DNA of 64,000 bases from Rhinopomastus cyanomelas (Eukaryota; Chordata; Aves; Bucerotiformes; Rhinopomastidae), in contig VXBP01010260.1 in assembly GCA_013400115.1 (NCBI GenBank), positions 63,023-127,022 of the forward strand. The letters run 5' to 3'. Made by a program: the position numbers and the translations under genes. Below, in pieces: positions 46,656-59,898 of this stretch. The notes beneath the pieces are model-generated. The model ran no database searches. It was not told where the DNA came from and saw only the letters and a list, made by a program, of their open reading frames with translations. Positions within the stretch are counted from its first letter, which is position 1. Each line of letters starts with the position of its first letter.

Positions 46656-49364
46656 AGACTCAGGTAGCAGTAGGAAATGCTCTTTCTGCCTCTAGCACTC
46701 TGGGGGCAGGCTTCTGTTAACCTCTGCTCTACAACTTTTTAGGTGTATGTCAAATTCATCTTGGTACCTTCTTCCCTTACACATGCTGTCTTCTCTGACT
46801 TGCACAAATCTCTCTCCATCTCCCTCTCTTCAGCTGCTTCCCTTTTCACTTAACCAGTCACACAATGGCACCAAACCTGCAATCAAAGCAAACTCTTCCC
46901 ACCTACACTCTCCTCATGTCCACAAGTGCCTCTAAGATCCTGTCAGCTTCTTCCACAACCTTTGAAGCTTGAAGTGCGTAATTAGCACTCAATGTCTTTG
47001 CTCTGCTACTGAGAACTTTTCAGGGCTCCGAAGACCTCTGATTGCAGACTCAGCTGGATTGGTTTCTCCCTCATCCTAACTCTCCTGCTGTCCACACGGA
47101 AGCCCATTTGAATGACAGCCAGAACCCCTTCTCAGGGAGCTGTGCTGGCCATATGCTCTTAGGCCTGGGGGTTTTGCTCCAAGTGTGACATGCAGCCATG
47201 CACCGAGGCCTCACAGTCCCGGCCAGAATTAATAAGGTACACAGGGACACATCTACCTTCTCACCTTTGATTATGACACCTACATTGTGTGTGTTTACGC
47301 AGCTTGATGCTGGCTGAGATAGACACGGTCTAATAATGCTGTGGTATATAATTTTTCGCTATTTGTTTTCAAACTGGAAAAATGCCATAGAAACTGTGAA
47401 GAAAATTGAGAACAGATCCTTTCAGCTGGTGTAACTCTAGATACCTCCATTCGTTTTGGTGGACTTGTGCCAACTTTCACAAAACTATGATGCAGCCTTC
47501 CACATACCAAGTCACATGTTTTGCACAACTACTGTATTCCTAATAAATTAATTTACATGGTTTTTATTTCTTTAAAACTTGAGCAACAAAATACTCGAAA
47601 TTAAGTTTGATCCTACTAATCCTGGGGAGGTTTCTTTACACTTGACATTGGCACAGTACCTGGAAATTAGAGTGGAAAAATCACTCATGTGTCTGCCCCA
47701 CCAAAATGAGCTTTATCCAAAAACTGGGTAGATGAGGTCACACGTTAAAGATTGCACAGTACTTTTATTGAATTACTATGGGCTGATTCCCTGCCTTGCT
47801 TTTTTAATGTAAGGTGACAAAGAGCACTGTAATCTACATTTAATGAAACATTCTATCTCCTGTGTATTCACATTGATCGTGTCTTTTCTCATCATTTTTA
47901 AGGGAATATTGTGCTTTTGAACTAACAGAGGCTGCTTTCCTTGAAGAAACTCTTGCCATCTGCCACTGATCTTCTTGTTATATGCTTTGGGGGTCTGCTC
48001 CATTTGTAATTAGAGTCAAACTACTAGGGACTTCTTGAACCATAAGACACCTGTCCAGCAGCAAAATTTGGTCAAGACAATGCACCTTGCCCTGCTTTGT
48101 GTCAGCCTGGTGGTGTTTGTGCTCTGCTGGAAATACACTTTGAGAACAGTAGAGAAAAAATTGATAAGTGAATTATTTTTTTAATAAAATAGAAAGGTTA
48201 CTGAAAGAATAAACGTTGTGAGAAGCTGACAAAAATCGAAGTCAAGCTGAACCACCCGAGGCGGCACTCATGAGCAACTCGCAACTCCAATTTATTTCTT
48301 GCAAGCAGGTATTCCAAATACAGATCAGTCCAGCCAGGCTTTTGCACAAGCCTTCTTATGAGCAGAAATGCACTGAAGCCTTCCTCTCAGTGGGAAGTGT
48401 TTTCTGAATCAGGAGACTCCAGAATTCTGATTTAGATGCTTGAATTCTGGTTTAGAGGTCTCAGTTCATAATCTCCTTGAATTCAAACTACTGACTCTAG
48501 AATTATCTTACATGCCACCACTGCTGCTTTTGCAAACACAGTAACTGGATTTGGTTGCTTGATTCAGAAATATATTGATATTTCTTCAAAGTTTTGGAAA
48601 CAACTGCTGCAAATTCTGTAATGTACGTTGCATGTCAGAAAGTAACCCGTCGTAGAGAGACGGCTGAACTGGGATCTAGGGCTTTGACTATCGTTATTTA
48701 ATGCTGTGGTTAGAAGAAATGAAGTCTCAGTTATCAGTAAACTACCAGTTTTCTGCACTTCTGCCCAAAATCAATGGAAACAAAAATCCTCCCTTTTTGA
48801 ACAAAAGGGGCATCCAAAACAACATCACACATGACTCCAGGAACCAGAGATTTACAGAAAATATCAAGCAGCAGATTTTGCAGCCCTTTTTACCCTTAGC
48901 CTCATACAACAAGCCTCAAAAATGAGTTTAGCTGTTGTATCAAAACAACAGAAGGTCTTCCTAGGACAAGTGACCATGGAATAAAATCCCTCATCCCAGT
49001 TTGCTGCTTTTGCTTTTTGCTTTAGTTCAACAAAGGGTCCAGTCATGTTGATTCTGGTATCTGCTAGGCAGTCCTGGATCAGATGGTCAGACGAGGCACA
49101 GCTGACAGTAACTGAACATCAGTTTCACTCTACACAGTTTTTTCAGGCTTTGGGGACAAGAAGAAACAAGACAAAAGGGTTTGAGTCTAAAAACCAAAAA
49201 CACACTCTGCAACTCAGAAATTTCAGTCCAGGCAGAAGTCAGATTTCCCATGCCTACACAATTCTCTCCATAACATTCCCTAAGGCTCTAAAGCAGCAAA
49301 TCACACCTGCCGTTTGGGCCAGACTTCTCCCGGTGAAAGCCTTCTTGACCACTGGGGATATAGT
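46656..49364. other. 2.7 kb single-copy DNA, no gene seen
   Basis: No recognised repeat or coding frame. A-/T-rich portions occur at about 47540-47600 and 48150-48200. Confidence 0.45.
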
Positions 49365-49384
49365 GTATTCTATGATTCTATGAT
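49365..49384 (+). mobile_element. Orphan CR1-type terminal octamers
   Basis: Two perfect ATTCTATG units plus ATTC, the usual CR1 3' tail, but the preceding DNA does not carry the normal 3' UTR blocks. It may be the sole surviving end of an old copy or a chance octamer repeat. Confidence 0.5.
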
Positions 49385-52300
49385 TCACTGCTCTGATTTG
49401 CCTTCCACAAGCCAGGGAAAAAACAGCAGCAGCCACCCTTGTGTCTACTTGCTACATTTTATTTTGGGATCATAGGCTGGTTCCCTCTGGAAGGTCTGTG
49501 TAGGCATTGCCAGGAGATCCTCAAGGACAACACCTACAGAGACACAATAGGATTAGCTCTAGAGCTGGCTGGAGAGATCTTTTGTTCTCTACAGCAAGCT
49601 CCAGGCAGTCCATCCCCGTTTCTGAATCACGCATCAGAGTCTTCCCCTACAGGACCCTGTGGTTTTCCCATCGTACATCCCCATACAATGGGGCCAAACA
49701 CAACAGCAACCTTCAGCTTCTCTTTTCCTACAATCACCAGACACCATCCAGACCTATTCACCTTCCAGGAAGGATCTGGTGCAAACCTCTGTCAAGCAAA
49801 GCTTTTCATTCTGATACAAAGCCTGCACAGGTGCTCAATCTGAAATAATTTCCAAGTTGGTGCCATTTCATCATTCACACCTATATCTCCACTCAGAAGC
49901 CTTTGATGCGCTTTTCCATGGCAGAATTGGGAGGTTGGTTTTTTTCTTGGCAACTGCATCTTGTCAGAGATACGAAGTGAAATATTGGTGTCTCCCATTT
50001 GTGAGCTGACTAAAGCTAATGGACTCATCATAATCATAGGAATCTTTTTTCTTTTTTACTTAGTACCATCCAATCACAGAAAGCAACAGCACAAAATACA
50101 TAATTTTTTCATTCGGTCTAGTAAATATTCCGAGTAGCCCTTACTGACAGTCTGATTTCTCACAGAGGAGTAGTTGCAAGGCGAGAGATGGATATTCTGT
50201 GAAATATTTTCCTTGTCATCAGATTTGTGTTCTTATATCTCAGACTGAGACATTCTCTAACAGAGCAGCTCAGGCATCAGAGGGAGAAGCAGCCCTGCCT
50301 TTCTCAAAGGCTAGACCACACTGCTCCCGTGTGGCTTCTGCAGAAAACAGAGAACAGGCTCAAACGACACTGCTCTACAGAGAAACTCGTGGTCCCCAGC
50401 TTGTATACATCAGGAATTCATGTTTCTTAGATGGCACTGTGCATTCACTTGGCACTTGAGAAAATAAAGGTGACAGTGGCAAACTCTTTTCAAATCCAGC
50501 GTTATGTCAGCGCCAGTACAAAGTTTCCTTGACATAAGTGAAGTTTTCGACGGTTTGGTACATGGCAACTAGCACACCGAAATGAAGGAAAGAATACTGC
50601 AGTCCCTGACAACAGCTCCTCAGACACTGACACCAGAAAGTTGCTCCACTTTGCCCATGGGGCAGAGACCCCATCCTGAACCCTGAAAAAAGCTTTCTAG
50701 TAGTGCAAAGATTTCCCTCCTGAGAGACAAGCCTGAGAAGTCCAAGGTTACCGATGACAAAAAGCACTTCCAGAATCAGGTCCTTAATTTGCAAAGTATT
50801 TAATCCATTATACACATTTACATCAACTGAGGTGACATGAAAGTATCATGGGATGAGAGGCATTAATAAACTATCAATTAAATACAAAACAAATAAACTT
50901 ACAACAAAAAAAACCTACTGTACAAATAAGTGTAAGCTGCACAGACTTGCTCCTATTAAGCCAAACAGCATTTCCTGTAAATATATGTCATTTAATTCCT
51001 TTGAGTTTTACACAACTACCTATACAGTCATTCAGTGGATTCTTCTCCCATACTCTCATACTAAAACCATGTCTGCAAACAGGTGGTATTTTTTAACCTC
51101 TTCCATTAAGTAAGGCTTCCTTTCCATAAAGTCAAACTCAAAAGCTATTTGTCTTCATCTAGGAGATGTGCAACACAGGGAGTGAAAGAAAACTAAAAGC
51201 GAAATAATTCCATATAGAAATGAGCTCTACAGAAGAAACCTCAAACAAAACCCCAAAAGCTACCTCTACCCTACATCCCCCTTCCCATTTCTATGGAAAA
51301 CCAGCGGCCTGACAGCTTATCTAAAGAGATCAGGGTTCAGCACAGAGAAGGAGAGAGGAGAAACCTGTTGGATTCTGGAAGAAACAGGTACCCCAGAGCC
51401 TGTTACTGGATCATCTTGGATGGCTCACAGGCCTCGTTTCAATTTAAAAAGGTAGTTGTGAATCAGACAGAAACATGGTATTTCAGAAGCAAAGCAGAGG
51501 GTCTGGCAGCGTACGGGAGAGTTTACTCTTAAAACACACCAGGTCTTAACTCCACGCACACAGAGGATGGAGCATAATGAACAGAGACTTAAAAGTTCAA
51601 ATGGTTCATGAGCCCTCGAAAGGGATGAATGGCTCTGAAGGAGATGTTATGGTGCATCAAGCAAATCCTCCTTAGTTCACACAATTATTGACCCGAGACA
51701 TCACAATTATTCCTTCGAAACCATCTAGGGTCAAACGTGCTAATCCTATTGCCACCACAGATTATTTGTTATACAGTTTAGCGAGTAGGATAAGGAGGAT
51801 GTTCTATGGGAACTGAACACGCTCATCATATGGACACTACCTGATTCTCTTCCTTGTGCCATATTTTGGTCTTGATACCTGGGGCTTATCCTAGTGATAA
51901 GACAGAGTTGACAGGTGAAAGAGGGTGTTGGAGAAGCAAGGAGAAGGACAACACCGAGTCACTTCCGTCTAAGTGCGATACACTCACTAAGCATGTAGGA
52001 GTAGCTGCACCACTTAATTCCCATTACTACAGGGAACTGCTGTTACCACTATCCACCTGAATGCAGGGAAATGTTTTTATAGCCTTCTACGTCTACAGAA
52101 ATCAGTGGCAAGTAGAGGTTTAAGCAGAGATGAACCTGCCAGTTTTAGCAATAAGGGAAGACAACTGCCCTAGCTCATTCCGTGACCCTTATTACAGTAC
52201 TCCCAAAGAGCCAAACCCACAAGAACTTACACACAACCACAAAATCTCACAAATCGCAGCTCCAAAAAGCTTTGTGTATATTTTTCCTCAAGAGACACAA

Positions 52301-55250
52301 TTGTACTCTCTTTTGTGGGCAGCACCTTAAGGGAGTGGTGAGTCCCCAAACCCAAAGTGAAGATACCAAGCCGTCATCAGCCTTTCTCTGATGACAAACT
52401 GCTGATGTGTAAAAAGCTCAGACATGTGACTCCTGTGACACGGACAAATAGAAACCAGCACTTCTGAAGTTATGCTTTTCTACCCTACGCTCACATTGAC
52501 GTAATCAGACAATTCAAACTTTTTTAACGTCAAAAGGGAATTCCTTGCCTTCTCAAAATAAAAGAAAGTTAGGATGGCCAAGGCATGAATTGCTTGCAAT
52601 GCCTAAAAATACTTAAAAACTCTTCTTTAGGTCTTTCCATTTTATCTGTAATACATCTGAAAAGCTACACTGAAACGAACCTTGAGCCTGGTGATTTTTG
52701 GCTGAACTCACCATCACATTCTTCCTGAAAACAATGGCACAGAGCAAACCATGAAGCAGGTCACGTCCTCAGCAGAGGTAAATGGGACCAATGCCTAACT
52801 GCACAATCCACCAGCTGCGAAGCGGCTCTGCTGCTGCATACAATATGCAAAATATCTGAGGCACTAAAAGAAAGGATCCCTTAACACCCTAACAATTTGC
52901 CCCAAAGTTCTCCAAAACACCACATAATCCGTCATGATCACGGTCTTCTGCATCAGTCCTGTGACACACAGATGTACAATTAATCGTGGAACAAACATAA
53001 AGGATATAGAAAGGATATTTATATTTATATATATATATAAAAAACAGAATAAGGATGAACATAAACCCTTTGCCGCATGATCTCTCATTACAGAAGACTA
53101 TGCTGTGGTTCCTGCTCTGCTCCTTGTAAACGGTGTAATAGCTTATCCCATGGCATCACTATTTCTGTTGGCTCTTCTCCTGCTGTACATTACTCTATCC
53201 TGCAGGACCTACGCATACATGCTAATATATTATTAATATGATTACACAGGGTCTTATTTGCTTGCTATTTTTATACTGAATTGCTAACAGCTGTGCTGCA
53301 GATTGTGGTGTTTTCCAACCAAAGACATTCTGGTTTTTAATAGCAGAAAAATTCGGAGAGAAGGATAAATATTTCTTTTTTCAAAAAAAAATGATCATTT
53401 AAGGCTTAAATTGGCCTCTGAAATGTCATCAAAATAGTGCTTAAAGAATGCCTTTTTGCAAGGGGTGGAGATGATCTTAAGTGATGTTTGGCTTATTCTC
53501 CTGGGGGAAGAAAGCAGGTTTTGGCTCTTCGCACACCTCAAAGATGAGTGTTTACATCTTCACTTATAGATACCTGAACATTACAGAGATTGGGAAGGAG
53601 ATGAGAGGCAAATGAAGAGAGACGTACAGAAAACCAGTAATTTTAGCACGCACACCAATACTTTACAATTTGCTCTTCCCTTAGAGATATGTAACACTTC
53701 AGCAAGTGAGTGCTGCAAGCTCCTAAGTAGGATAACTGACCTGCAAAACCAAATTTTACAGTGACTCAAAAGCATTTCACAGCTCCTAAATGTTGTAAGT
53801 ACAGAAACTGGATTCTCTCTTTTCAGTCTTTTTTGTGAAGGCAATGAAGTCCAGATCTGTGATTGAAGCAAAGTACTTTAACAGGTTCTTAAATGTTAAG
53901 CAAGAGTCTTACCTCAACTAACATGCATGTGAGAAGTCAGAATATTCAAGCCAAGCACTGAAAATGTTTTTTTTAACAATACCGCTCATCTGACTTGAGA
54001 GCAGATGTAATAAGTAAATAAATACTAGCACTGGGCCTGTCACCCATTTTCCCTCTTTCCTCAAAGCCACAAACTATGCTCAACCATGTTGGGCAAACAG
54101 ATTTTCCACTTGTTTTTATGCTGAAGATGTTCAAATCATCTTTTTCTCATAACTGCTCTCCTATAATGGCAGGAAAAACTCTTGCTATGCTTTTATCTCG
54201 AATTCAGAAAGTTCTGGGAGAGCTGACTGTTTATACTTGGCAAAACGTTTCCACACATGTGCCAGTTTTAAATCCCTGGATTTGTTCTTTGCAGTGATTA
54301 TTGATGCTGGGATGATGACAGTTGTTCTCGTCTAATTAATGAGGACAGCTAAGCTTTCTACCAAAATATTTCCTTTTAAACCTGCAAGTAAGGCAACAGC
54401 TTACACACACAAGCACTAACTAAACGCACACTGCAGTACTTGCTAAAGATCTAAAGGCAAATTATATGAAAATGGAAGGGAAAGACTTAGCTCAGAACTT
54501 TGGATTAATCTTTAGTTGAAGGAATCACAACACGGACAGGACAAGCAGGAAGGGGGGCTGTATCACTCTCATTCGTAATTTCCTCTTGGGTAACCTTGAG
54601 CTGTTGCCCATATTTTTCCCCATCTCCCACTTCCCAATATTTCAGGTTGTGGGATACAGGCTGATTTACACTGATGCCCAGATCTCGGCATCACTGTTAG
54701 AATAAGCTACAACAGTTGAGGTATCCCAGCAGTCATAAAGGTGCCAGGGCAGCAGATACTTTATCAAATGCAGAACTTCAAGCTTGTGTGTGTAGTCCCC
54801 CTTCCCTTAAAGGGAGGGAACAAGACTATGGGGACATAGCTCTCGTCAGTATACAGGTAGAACTATGACTCACCTATGTAAAATCACTAGTGTAAATGAT
54901 TCCTCAAACATCTTTCAATCACTTTTCGTTACTAGAAAGTTTCTTACTGGTCTTATCTATTTAAGTGTTTCCTTGTCATGAACTGTTACTGTGATACAGT
55001 TGAGTTAATGCTATTAGTCACTGAAATTAGATACTGAGTGCTTATTGATCTAAAAATTCTCTATTATACATCCTCATTTCCACCCACATCATCCCTGTTC
55101 AGTATATAGGACACACTGAACTGCTGCCACAATGATACAGAAGTTAAGTTGCAAGACTTCCCTCTTCAGATATTTGACAGCACAAGGAGCCTTTTCAGTT
55201 TTGTCAGATGTTCTGGGTAGGCTGGTGAAACTTCACTCAGGGCACTCACT
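49385..55250. other. 5.9 kb single-copy DNA, no gene seen
   Basis: No mobile element is recognised. An AT dinucleotide stretch is present at 53017-53042. The overlapping frames at 49439-49843 and 49507-49848 show no domain. No tRNA-like or other structured RNA was recognised by eye. Confidence 0.5.
53017..53042. repeat. (TA)n-rich microsatellite
   Basis: ATTTATATTTATATATATATATA-type sequence, with the longest pure TA run at its right end. Confidence 0.8.
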
Positions 55251-55341
55251 TCATAGAATCATGAAATCATTAGGGATTGGGAGGGATCTCGAAAGATCAT
55301 CTAGTCCAATCCCCCTGCCACAGCAGGATCACCTAGACCAA
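55251..55341 (-). mobile_element. CR1 LINE, 90 bp 3' UTR only
   Basis: A minus-strand terminal piece begins with TCATAGAATCATGAAATCAT. It includes the GATCTCGAAAGATCATCTAG and CCCCCTGCCACAGCAGG blocks and stops within the 3' UTR where another CR1 tail starts. It belongs to the same type as 45847-45927. Confidence 0.88.
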
Positions 55342-55343
55342 GT

Positions 55344-55490
55344 AATAGAATCAGTCAGGGTTAGAAGGGACCACAGAATCATCCAGTTCCAACTCTCCTG
55401 ACATGGGCAGGGACACTCCACCGTAGATCAGGCTGGCCAGAGCCTCATCCAGCCCAGCCTTAAACACCTCCAGGGACGGGGCCTCAACCC
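55344..55490 (-). mobile_element. CR1 LINE, second 3' end abutting the first
   Basis: A further minus-strand CR1 3' end with its own AATAGAATCA tail at 55344. Its 3' UTR has CATGGGCAGGGACACTCC and TTAAACACCTCCAGGGACGG, a different type from its neighbour. The two ends abut with almost no spacer, so one copy probably inserted into or beside the tail of the other. Confidence 0.88.
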
Positions 55491-57017
55491 TCAACTTGTT
55501 TGGGATGAGCAGCAAATAGCTTGATTTGAGAGCCTTTGCTGCTTTCTCAGCTGACTGGGAATTTGAAACAATGCACAGAGTCCCAGTAATAAAAAGAATC
55601 TGCCAAGAAAACAGAAATGGAACTGTCATTAAAAGATCCATGAAAAATAAAGTAAGATACTGAAGTAATCTCTGCATCAAAGGATTTCCTGCATGAAGAT
55701 CATTAAACGTAATGGCTTCTTCTCACTCCTTTCATTGACCAGCCCAAGTTGTTTTAATGCCCCTTTTGTCCCTATCACAGGGCATAAAGGTTTCCACTGC
55801 AAGTTCTGAGGCTTGAGTCTTACTCTGAGCTGCACCAAGCCGATGCTGAACTGACAAGCTTGCTGAAATTTCTACCAAATTTCTGTGAAACACACCCATA
55901 AATAAAGTCTGTCAACACTTACTGTTCTACACTGATTGCCAGCATCTCACTGTTCTCAAAATAAATACCTCCCACATCTACTTTTAGTGGCCTAGAGCAC
56001 TAGAAGTTTAAATATAAGTTAAAAAAATATCATTTTCAGTGTGGTTTAATGATCTTTGCTCACTGATGATGAAGCTGGATTCCATCAAAACAGTTCTGGA
56101 AGATCAAAAAGTCAATTGCTATCTGGGCATCAGTGGGCTTCAAATTGTCATCCACCTGTTCTGCTTCAAGTGATTTTCAACAGCTGCTTCGCCATGCAGT
56201 TTAGCACGCAGTAGTCAGTAGTCCAGGTTTCCTTACATTCTGGGTAGAAGACAACTTCCATTATTTCTTGTTTCTAAATATCTGAAAATCAGAAGCATTC
56301 AAAAACTAACTCTGCAACACAGGATTATTCTTTCCAACTATCACACACAGAATGGTGCTTGCATTGCTAATCACCTGAAGAACTTACCTGAGGATTTTAA
56401 TAAAGTGTATTAAGCGCCTAGGATGTGTTTTCTCTAATGTTAGTAGTGAAGAAAAAAGTCCTCTTTGAAGAGGATTACAACACATAAGTCCGGCTGGCCA
56501 GCTCCATCCCAAAGATCTGGACAAATATTAGGCCACTGAATTGTAAGAAAATGCTCCTGTTTGATCATATCCTTTTTCCCACAGCAGAAAATGACCAAAA
56601 TAATCCAAAGTTCATGTTTTCCACATCCCTGGGCTCATCACAAATAGAGAAGTTCATTTCCTTCCTGGTATCAATGCTGCAAAGAGCGAAACACTCTCAG
56701 AATAACATGTGACAGCAGGTCTGTGTGGAAAGAGACAATTTCTGTCAGCCAAATCTTGAAAAGTACTAAGAACTTTAACTGGGCTCAGGCCATGCCTCTG
56801 TTTGCTGGACCCTGACTATGGAAGGGTCTGAGTAGGCACTTTGCACATAGACTCATTAGTATCAAAGTCGGTTTTACAGTGTAAGTCCCATTTCTAAACT
56901 CAACCACAGAAAGGCTAAATCTACAAGATACAGTTCTAGTTCAGCCGCTGAACCTTTCAAGTTCATAACTTGCACTTGATTGCCCCAACCTTACTTATAA
57001 GCTTACTTATAATCCAC
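55491..57017. other. 1.5 kb single-copy DNA, no gene seen
   Basis: No recognised repeat or gene. The minus-strand frame at 55351-55680 begins here and runs into the antisense of a CR1 3' end. Confidence 0.45.
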
Positions 57018-57142
57018 GGATGTGTTTCAAAGCCATGGAGACCTGATCTTAGGGTTTCGAGTTAGAATGGCCTTGGGACAGCTGGGTTAATGGCTGGACT
57101 TGATGATCCTGAAGGTCTTTTCCAACATAAACAATTCTAAGA
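57018..57142 (+). mobile_element. CR1 LINE, 3' UTR remnant (TTAGCAGTGG type)
   Basis: A plus-strand copy of about 125 bp starts at GATGTGTTTCAAAGCC. It has the GGACAGCTGGGTTAATGG and TTGATGATCCTGAAGGTC blocks and an ACAATTCTAAG tail relic. Confidence 0.87.
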
Positions 57143-58267
57143 TGAAGCCAAACTGGGCACTGGCTCAAGCAAATTAAACTGTGCTAGGGATCACATCATT
57201 CCCAGCGCTTAAATCCAGCTCAGAGGTCAAAATCCATCAAGAGAGAGGCAATAACCCCCTCAGATTCAAGTCCTTATCCTTCTGTCTGATAAAGCAAAGC
57301 ACCGTCATCACCGTCACCTTTCAAATGAAAGGGAACATTTATTTAAGACATGCAAAACCAGGCGGCTTAATTATGACCCTTCTGATGAGAGAATTTCTAG
57401 GTTTTCTGCCGGCAAGTTCCCAGGCCTGTTCCCAGGGGAATTCAGTGGTAACACGAAGAGCATGACCATTTATTTGGCTTAAGGAACACATTAATTTATC
57501 TGGTTTACAGAATTTAAACATCTGACGGATGACAGTGTGGTTGATTTTATTCATCAGCTAATTGCTTTGCCACCTGGAGCTGCAGCTTTATATATTCAGT
57601 CTATAAAAGATCTGAAAAGGGTCTCAATTATTCTTTAATTTGTTCCTTGAATATAAAGTAGGAAAATCTGGCTTAATCAAACATTGTCTCGATTCTATTG
57701 GGATATGTCTAGTTACCTTATAACAAGGTAATCTTTCATCTAATGATATGATATGATAATTCCCCACTTTCAAGCCAAGTATCCTCTTAGTTACAATCAA
57801 TTTTCCACTGAAAAAAATAAACATTGTCTTTTACCAAAATCCCTGTAGAGGAAAATAGTTCTTTTAATGCAACGTGCTGTTAATGCAACCACCCTCGGAA
57901 TTTTTGTGCTGGAATTCATCAAGCCCTCTCATTTAGCACTGATGGGTAAATTGTGATATCCTGAGTCTTTAGAAGCAATTCTTCATGCACAGGGTGATTT
58001 TTGGCATGTTTGGAAAAGTCTGACAACAAGCATTTGGGCAGAAGGGTGGGATCAGCAAGATGTCTCTTATTTTACCATAGAAAGCCATTTCACATGGCTT
58101 GGCCTCTTCTGAGAAAACTGACTACCCGGTCACAAACAAAGGGGAGAAAAGATCCATCAAGGACATAGTAGATTTTCTCCAAATATTCTGTGTTTTAAAA
58201 TTCTGTGTTTCCCTATGAAGAGCCCACTAAAAAAAAATATATATATAGCTGGGTCATAGAGCCCTGC
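57143..58267. other. Single-copy DNA with homeodomain-type words
   Basis: No gene is seen. The block at 57290-57600 holds TAATTA at 57368-57373 and several further ATTAAT, CTAATTG and TTTAT words without repeat similarity. An ATGAT-type short repeat lies at about 57742-57758, and a TA microsatellite just before the next CR1. Confidence 0.4.
58228..58247. repeat. A-run followed by (TA)n
   Basis: About nine As run into an ATATATATATA stretch, ending 20 bases before a CR1 tail. Confidence 0.8.
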
Positions 58268-58546
58268 ATAGAATCACGGAATGGTTTAGACTGAAAGGGA
58301 CATCAGAGATCATCTAGTTCCACACTCCTGCAGGAAGGGACACCTTTCACCAGACCAGGTTGCTCAGAGTCCCATCCAACCTGGCCTTGAACACTATCAC
58401 GGATGGAGCAGCCTGTTCCGGCACCAGGGAGGAATTTCTTCCTAAGAGCCAATCTAAATCTCCCTTCTTTTATCTTGAAACCATTCTCTTGTCCTATCAC
58501 TAAAACTCCTCGTAAAATATCACCCTCCGGCTTTCCTGTGGAGATT
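58268..58546 (-). mobile_element. CR1 LINE, 3' fragment (GCAGGGACACC type)
   Basis: A minus-strand CR1 3' end with a CATAGAATCACGGAATGG tail block, a 3' UTR including GGAAGGGACACCTTTCACC, and the end of ORF2 with the ALRKKF- and CCTATCACTA-type segments. Homology persists to the CTCCGGCTTTCCTGTGG block near 58546. Confidence 0.9.
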
Positions 58547-59479
58547 TGTGGTATTAACATTATGCCTTAAATTCATTGGTTTTAATAAATCATTATTGTT
58601 TTTAATATTGTACTTAGTTTTGAGCAATTTCAGCAACTGGGCCACACTAAAGAGGAGCAGACACTGGTGAGGAGTGTGCAGGAGGGAACTAACTCTCCCT
58701 GAAATTCATTTCTCCAGGAATTCAGATTCTCTCTCTGGAAGCCTTTATATGCAGCTAGAGAGCCACAGTATAGAGCAGGAACACAAACACACACCATCAC
58801 TCTGAATTCAGAGGCCATCCACTTGAGTAAATTTCTCCACTATAAATTTGGGATTCTTGTCACAAAATGAGACAAGTGTTTCTACATCCAGATTTCATAC
58901 CCTGGATCCATGAAGCAGAGTGGAAGCTTTTCAGCAAAGGAGCCTGGTGTTTGGCAGTAGTTCCACGAGATCTCCCTGGAGCTTCCTTCTGTGGGAATGT
59001 CAACTTTGTTCCCCTCTAGCATCTGATAGACATATGAGGTTGAAGCAACAGCTGACTTCTCTGTTAGCTCTGTTCACTGAATTCCCGCCACAACAACTAG
59101 ATTTTTAGTGCTGAAAGGAATCTTCTAATCGGTGTCCCTGTGGGCTCAAAGAAAGCTGCATCTTGGACATGTTGAAGCCATCATTAATTCCCAGGCTATT
59201 TACTTGCTAACGATTCTGCAAAGTGGGAATATTTCTAAAAAAAAAGGGGGGTGGGAATTATTTCCAAAGCTAACACCCAGGCACTGCCTTAGGATTATCA
59301 AAGATATTTTGATTAACAAATATTTCTACAAGAGAAACTGTGGTTTATGTGTTATACAGCCCAGAAACCAATCAAAACATGGCAAGTTCTGAATTCAAAC
59401 AGCCACAAGGAAAATGTAGACCTAGATAGTCACAGACTAAATTTCAGGGCAATATCTGAACAAAATTAAAATCTTAGCA
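58547..59479. other. 0.9 kb single-copy DNA, no gene seen
   Basis: An A-plus-G run at about 59238-59254 is the only simple sequence. No gene or mobile element is recognised. Confidence 0.45.
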
Positions 59480-59898
59480 TGGGCTCCTCATTTCAAGAGA
59501 GACAAGGAACTACTGGAGAGAGTCCAGAAGAGGCTACAGAGATGCTGGGGAACTGGAGCATCTCTGTACCATGGGGCTGTTCAGACTGGAGAGCAGAAGA
59601 CTGAGAGGGAATTAGATCAACACCTATCAATATCTAACAGACAGGTGTCTAGAGGATGGGGACAGACTCTTCTAAATAGTGCCCAGAGGCAGGACAGGAC
59701 AAGAGGCAACAAGCACAAATTGGAACCCTGGAAATTCCATCTAAACATGCAGAGAAACTTCTTTCCTTTGAGGGTGAAAAGCCCTGACACAGGCTAGTCA
59801 GAGAAGTTGTGGAGTCTCCTCTGAAGAGATCCTATATCTTCCTGGATGCCATCCAGGGGCATCCTACTCCGGGTGGACCACTCTGATGCTGTGATTCA
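59480..59898 (+). mobile_element. CR1 LINE, about 420 bp 3' fragment
   Basis: A plus-strand copy enters at the segment for FWAPHFKR (GGGCTCCTCATTTCAAGAGA). It passes through the LLERVQ, GLFRLES, DRTRGN and RRNFF-type blocks and ends near a GCTGTGATTCATACC tail. Several indels break the reading frame. It includes the TTGTGGAGTCTCC block typical of CR1 ORF2 ends. Confidence 0.87.

Noticed and set aside
48635..48672. Sequence AGAAAGTAACCCGTCG resembling a mariner-type transposon end
   Set aside because: No matching inverted end, TA duplication or transposase frame was found nearby, so the likeness is too short.
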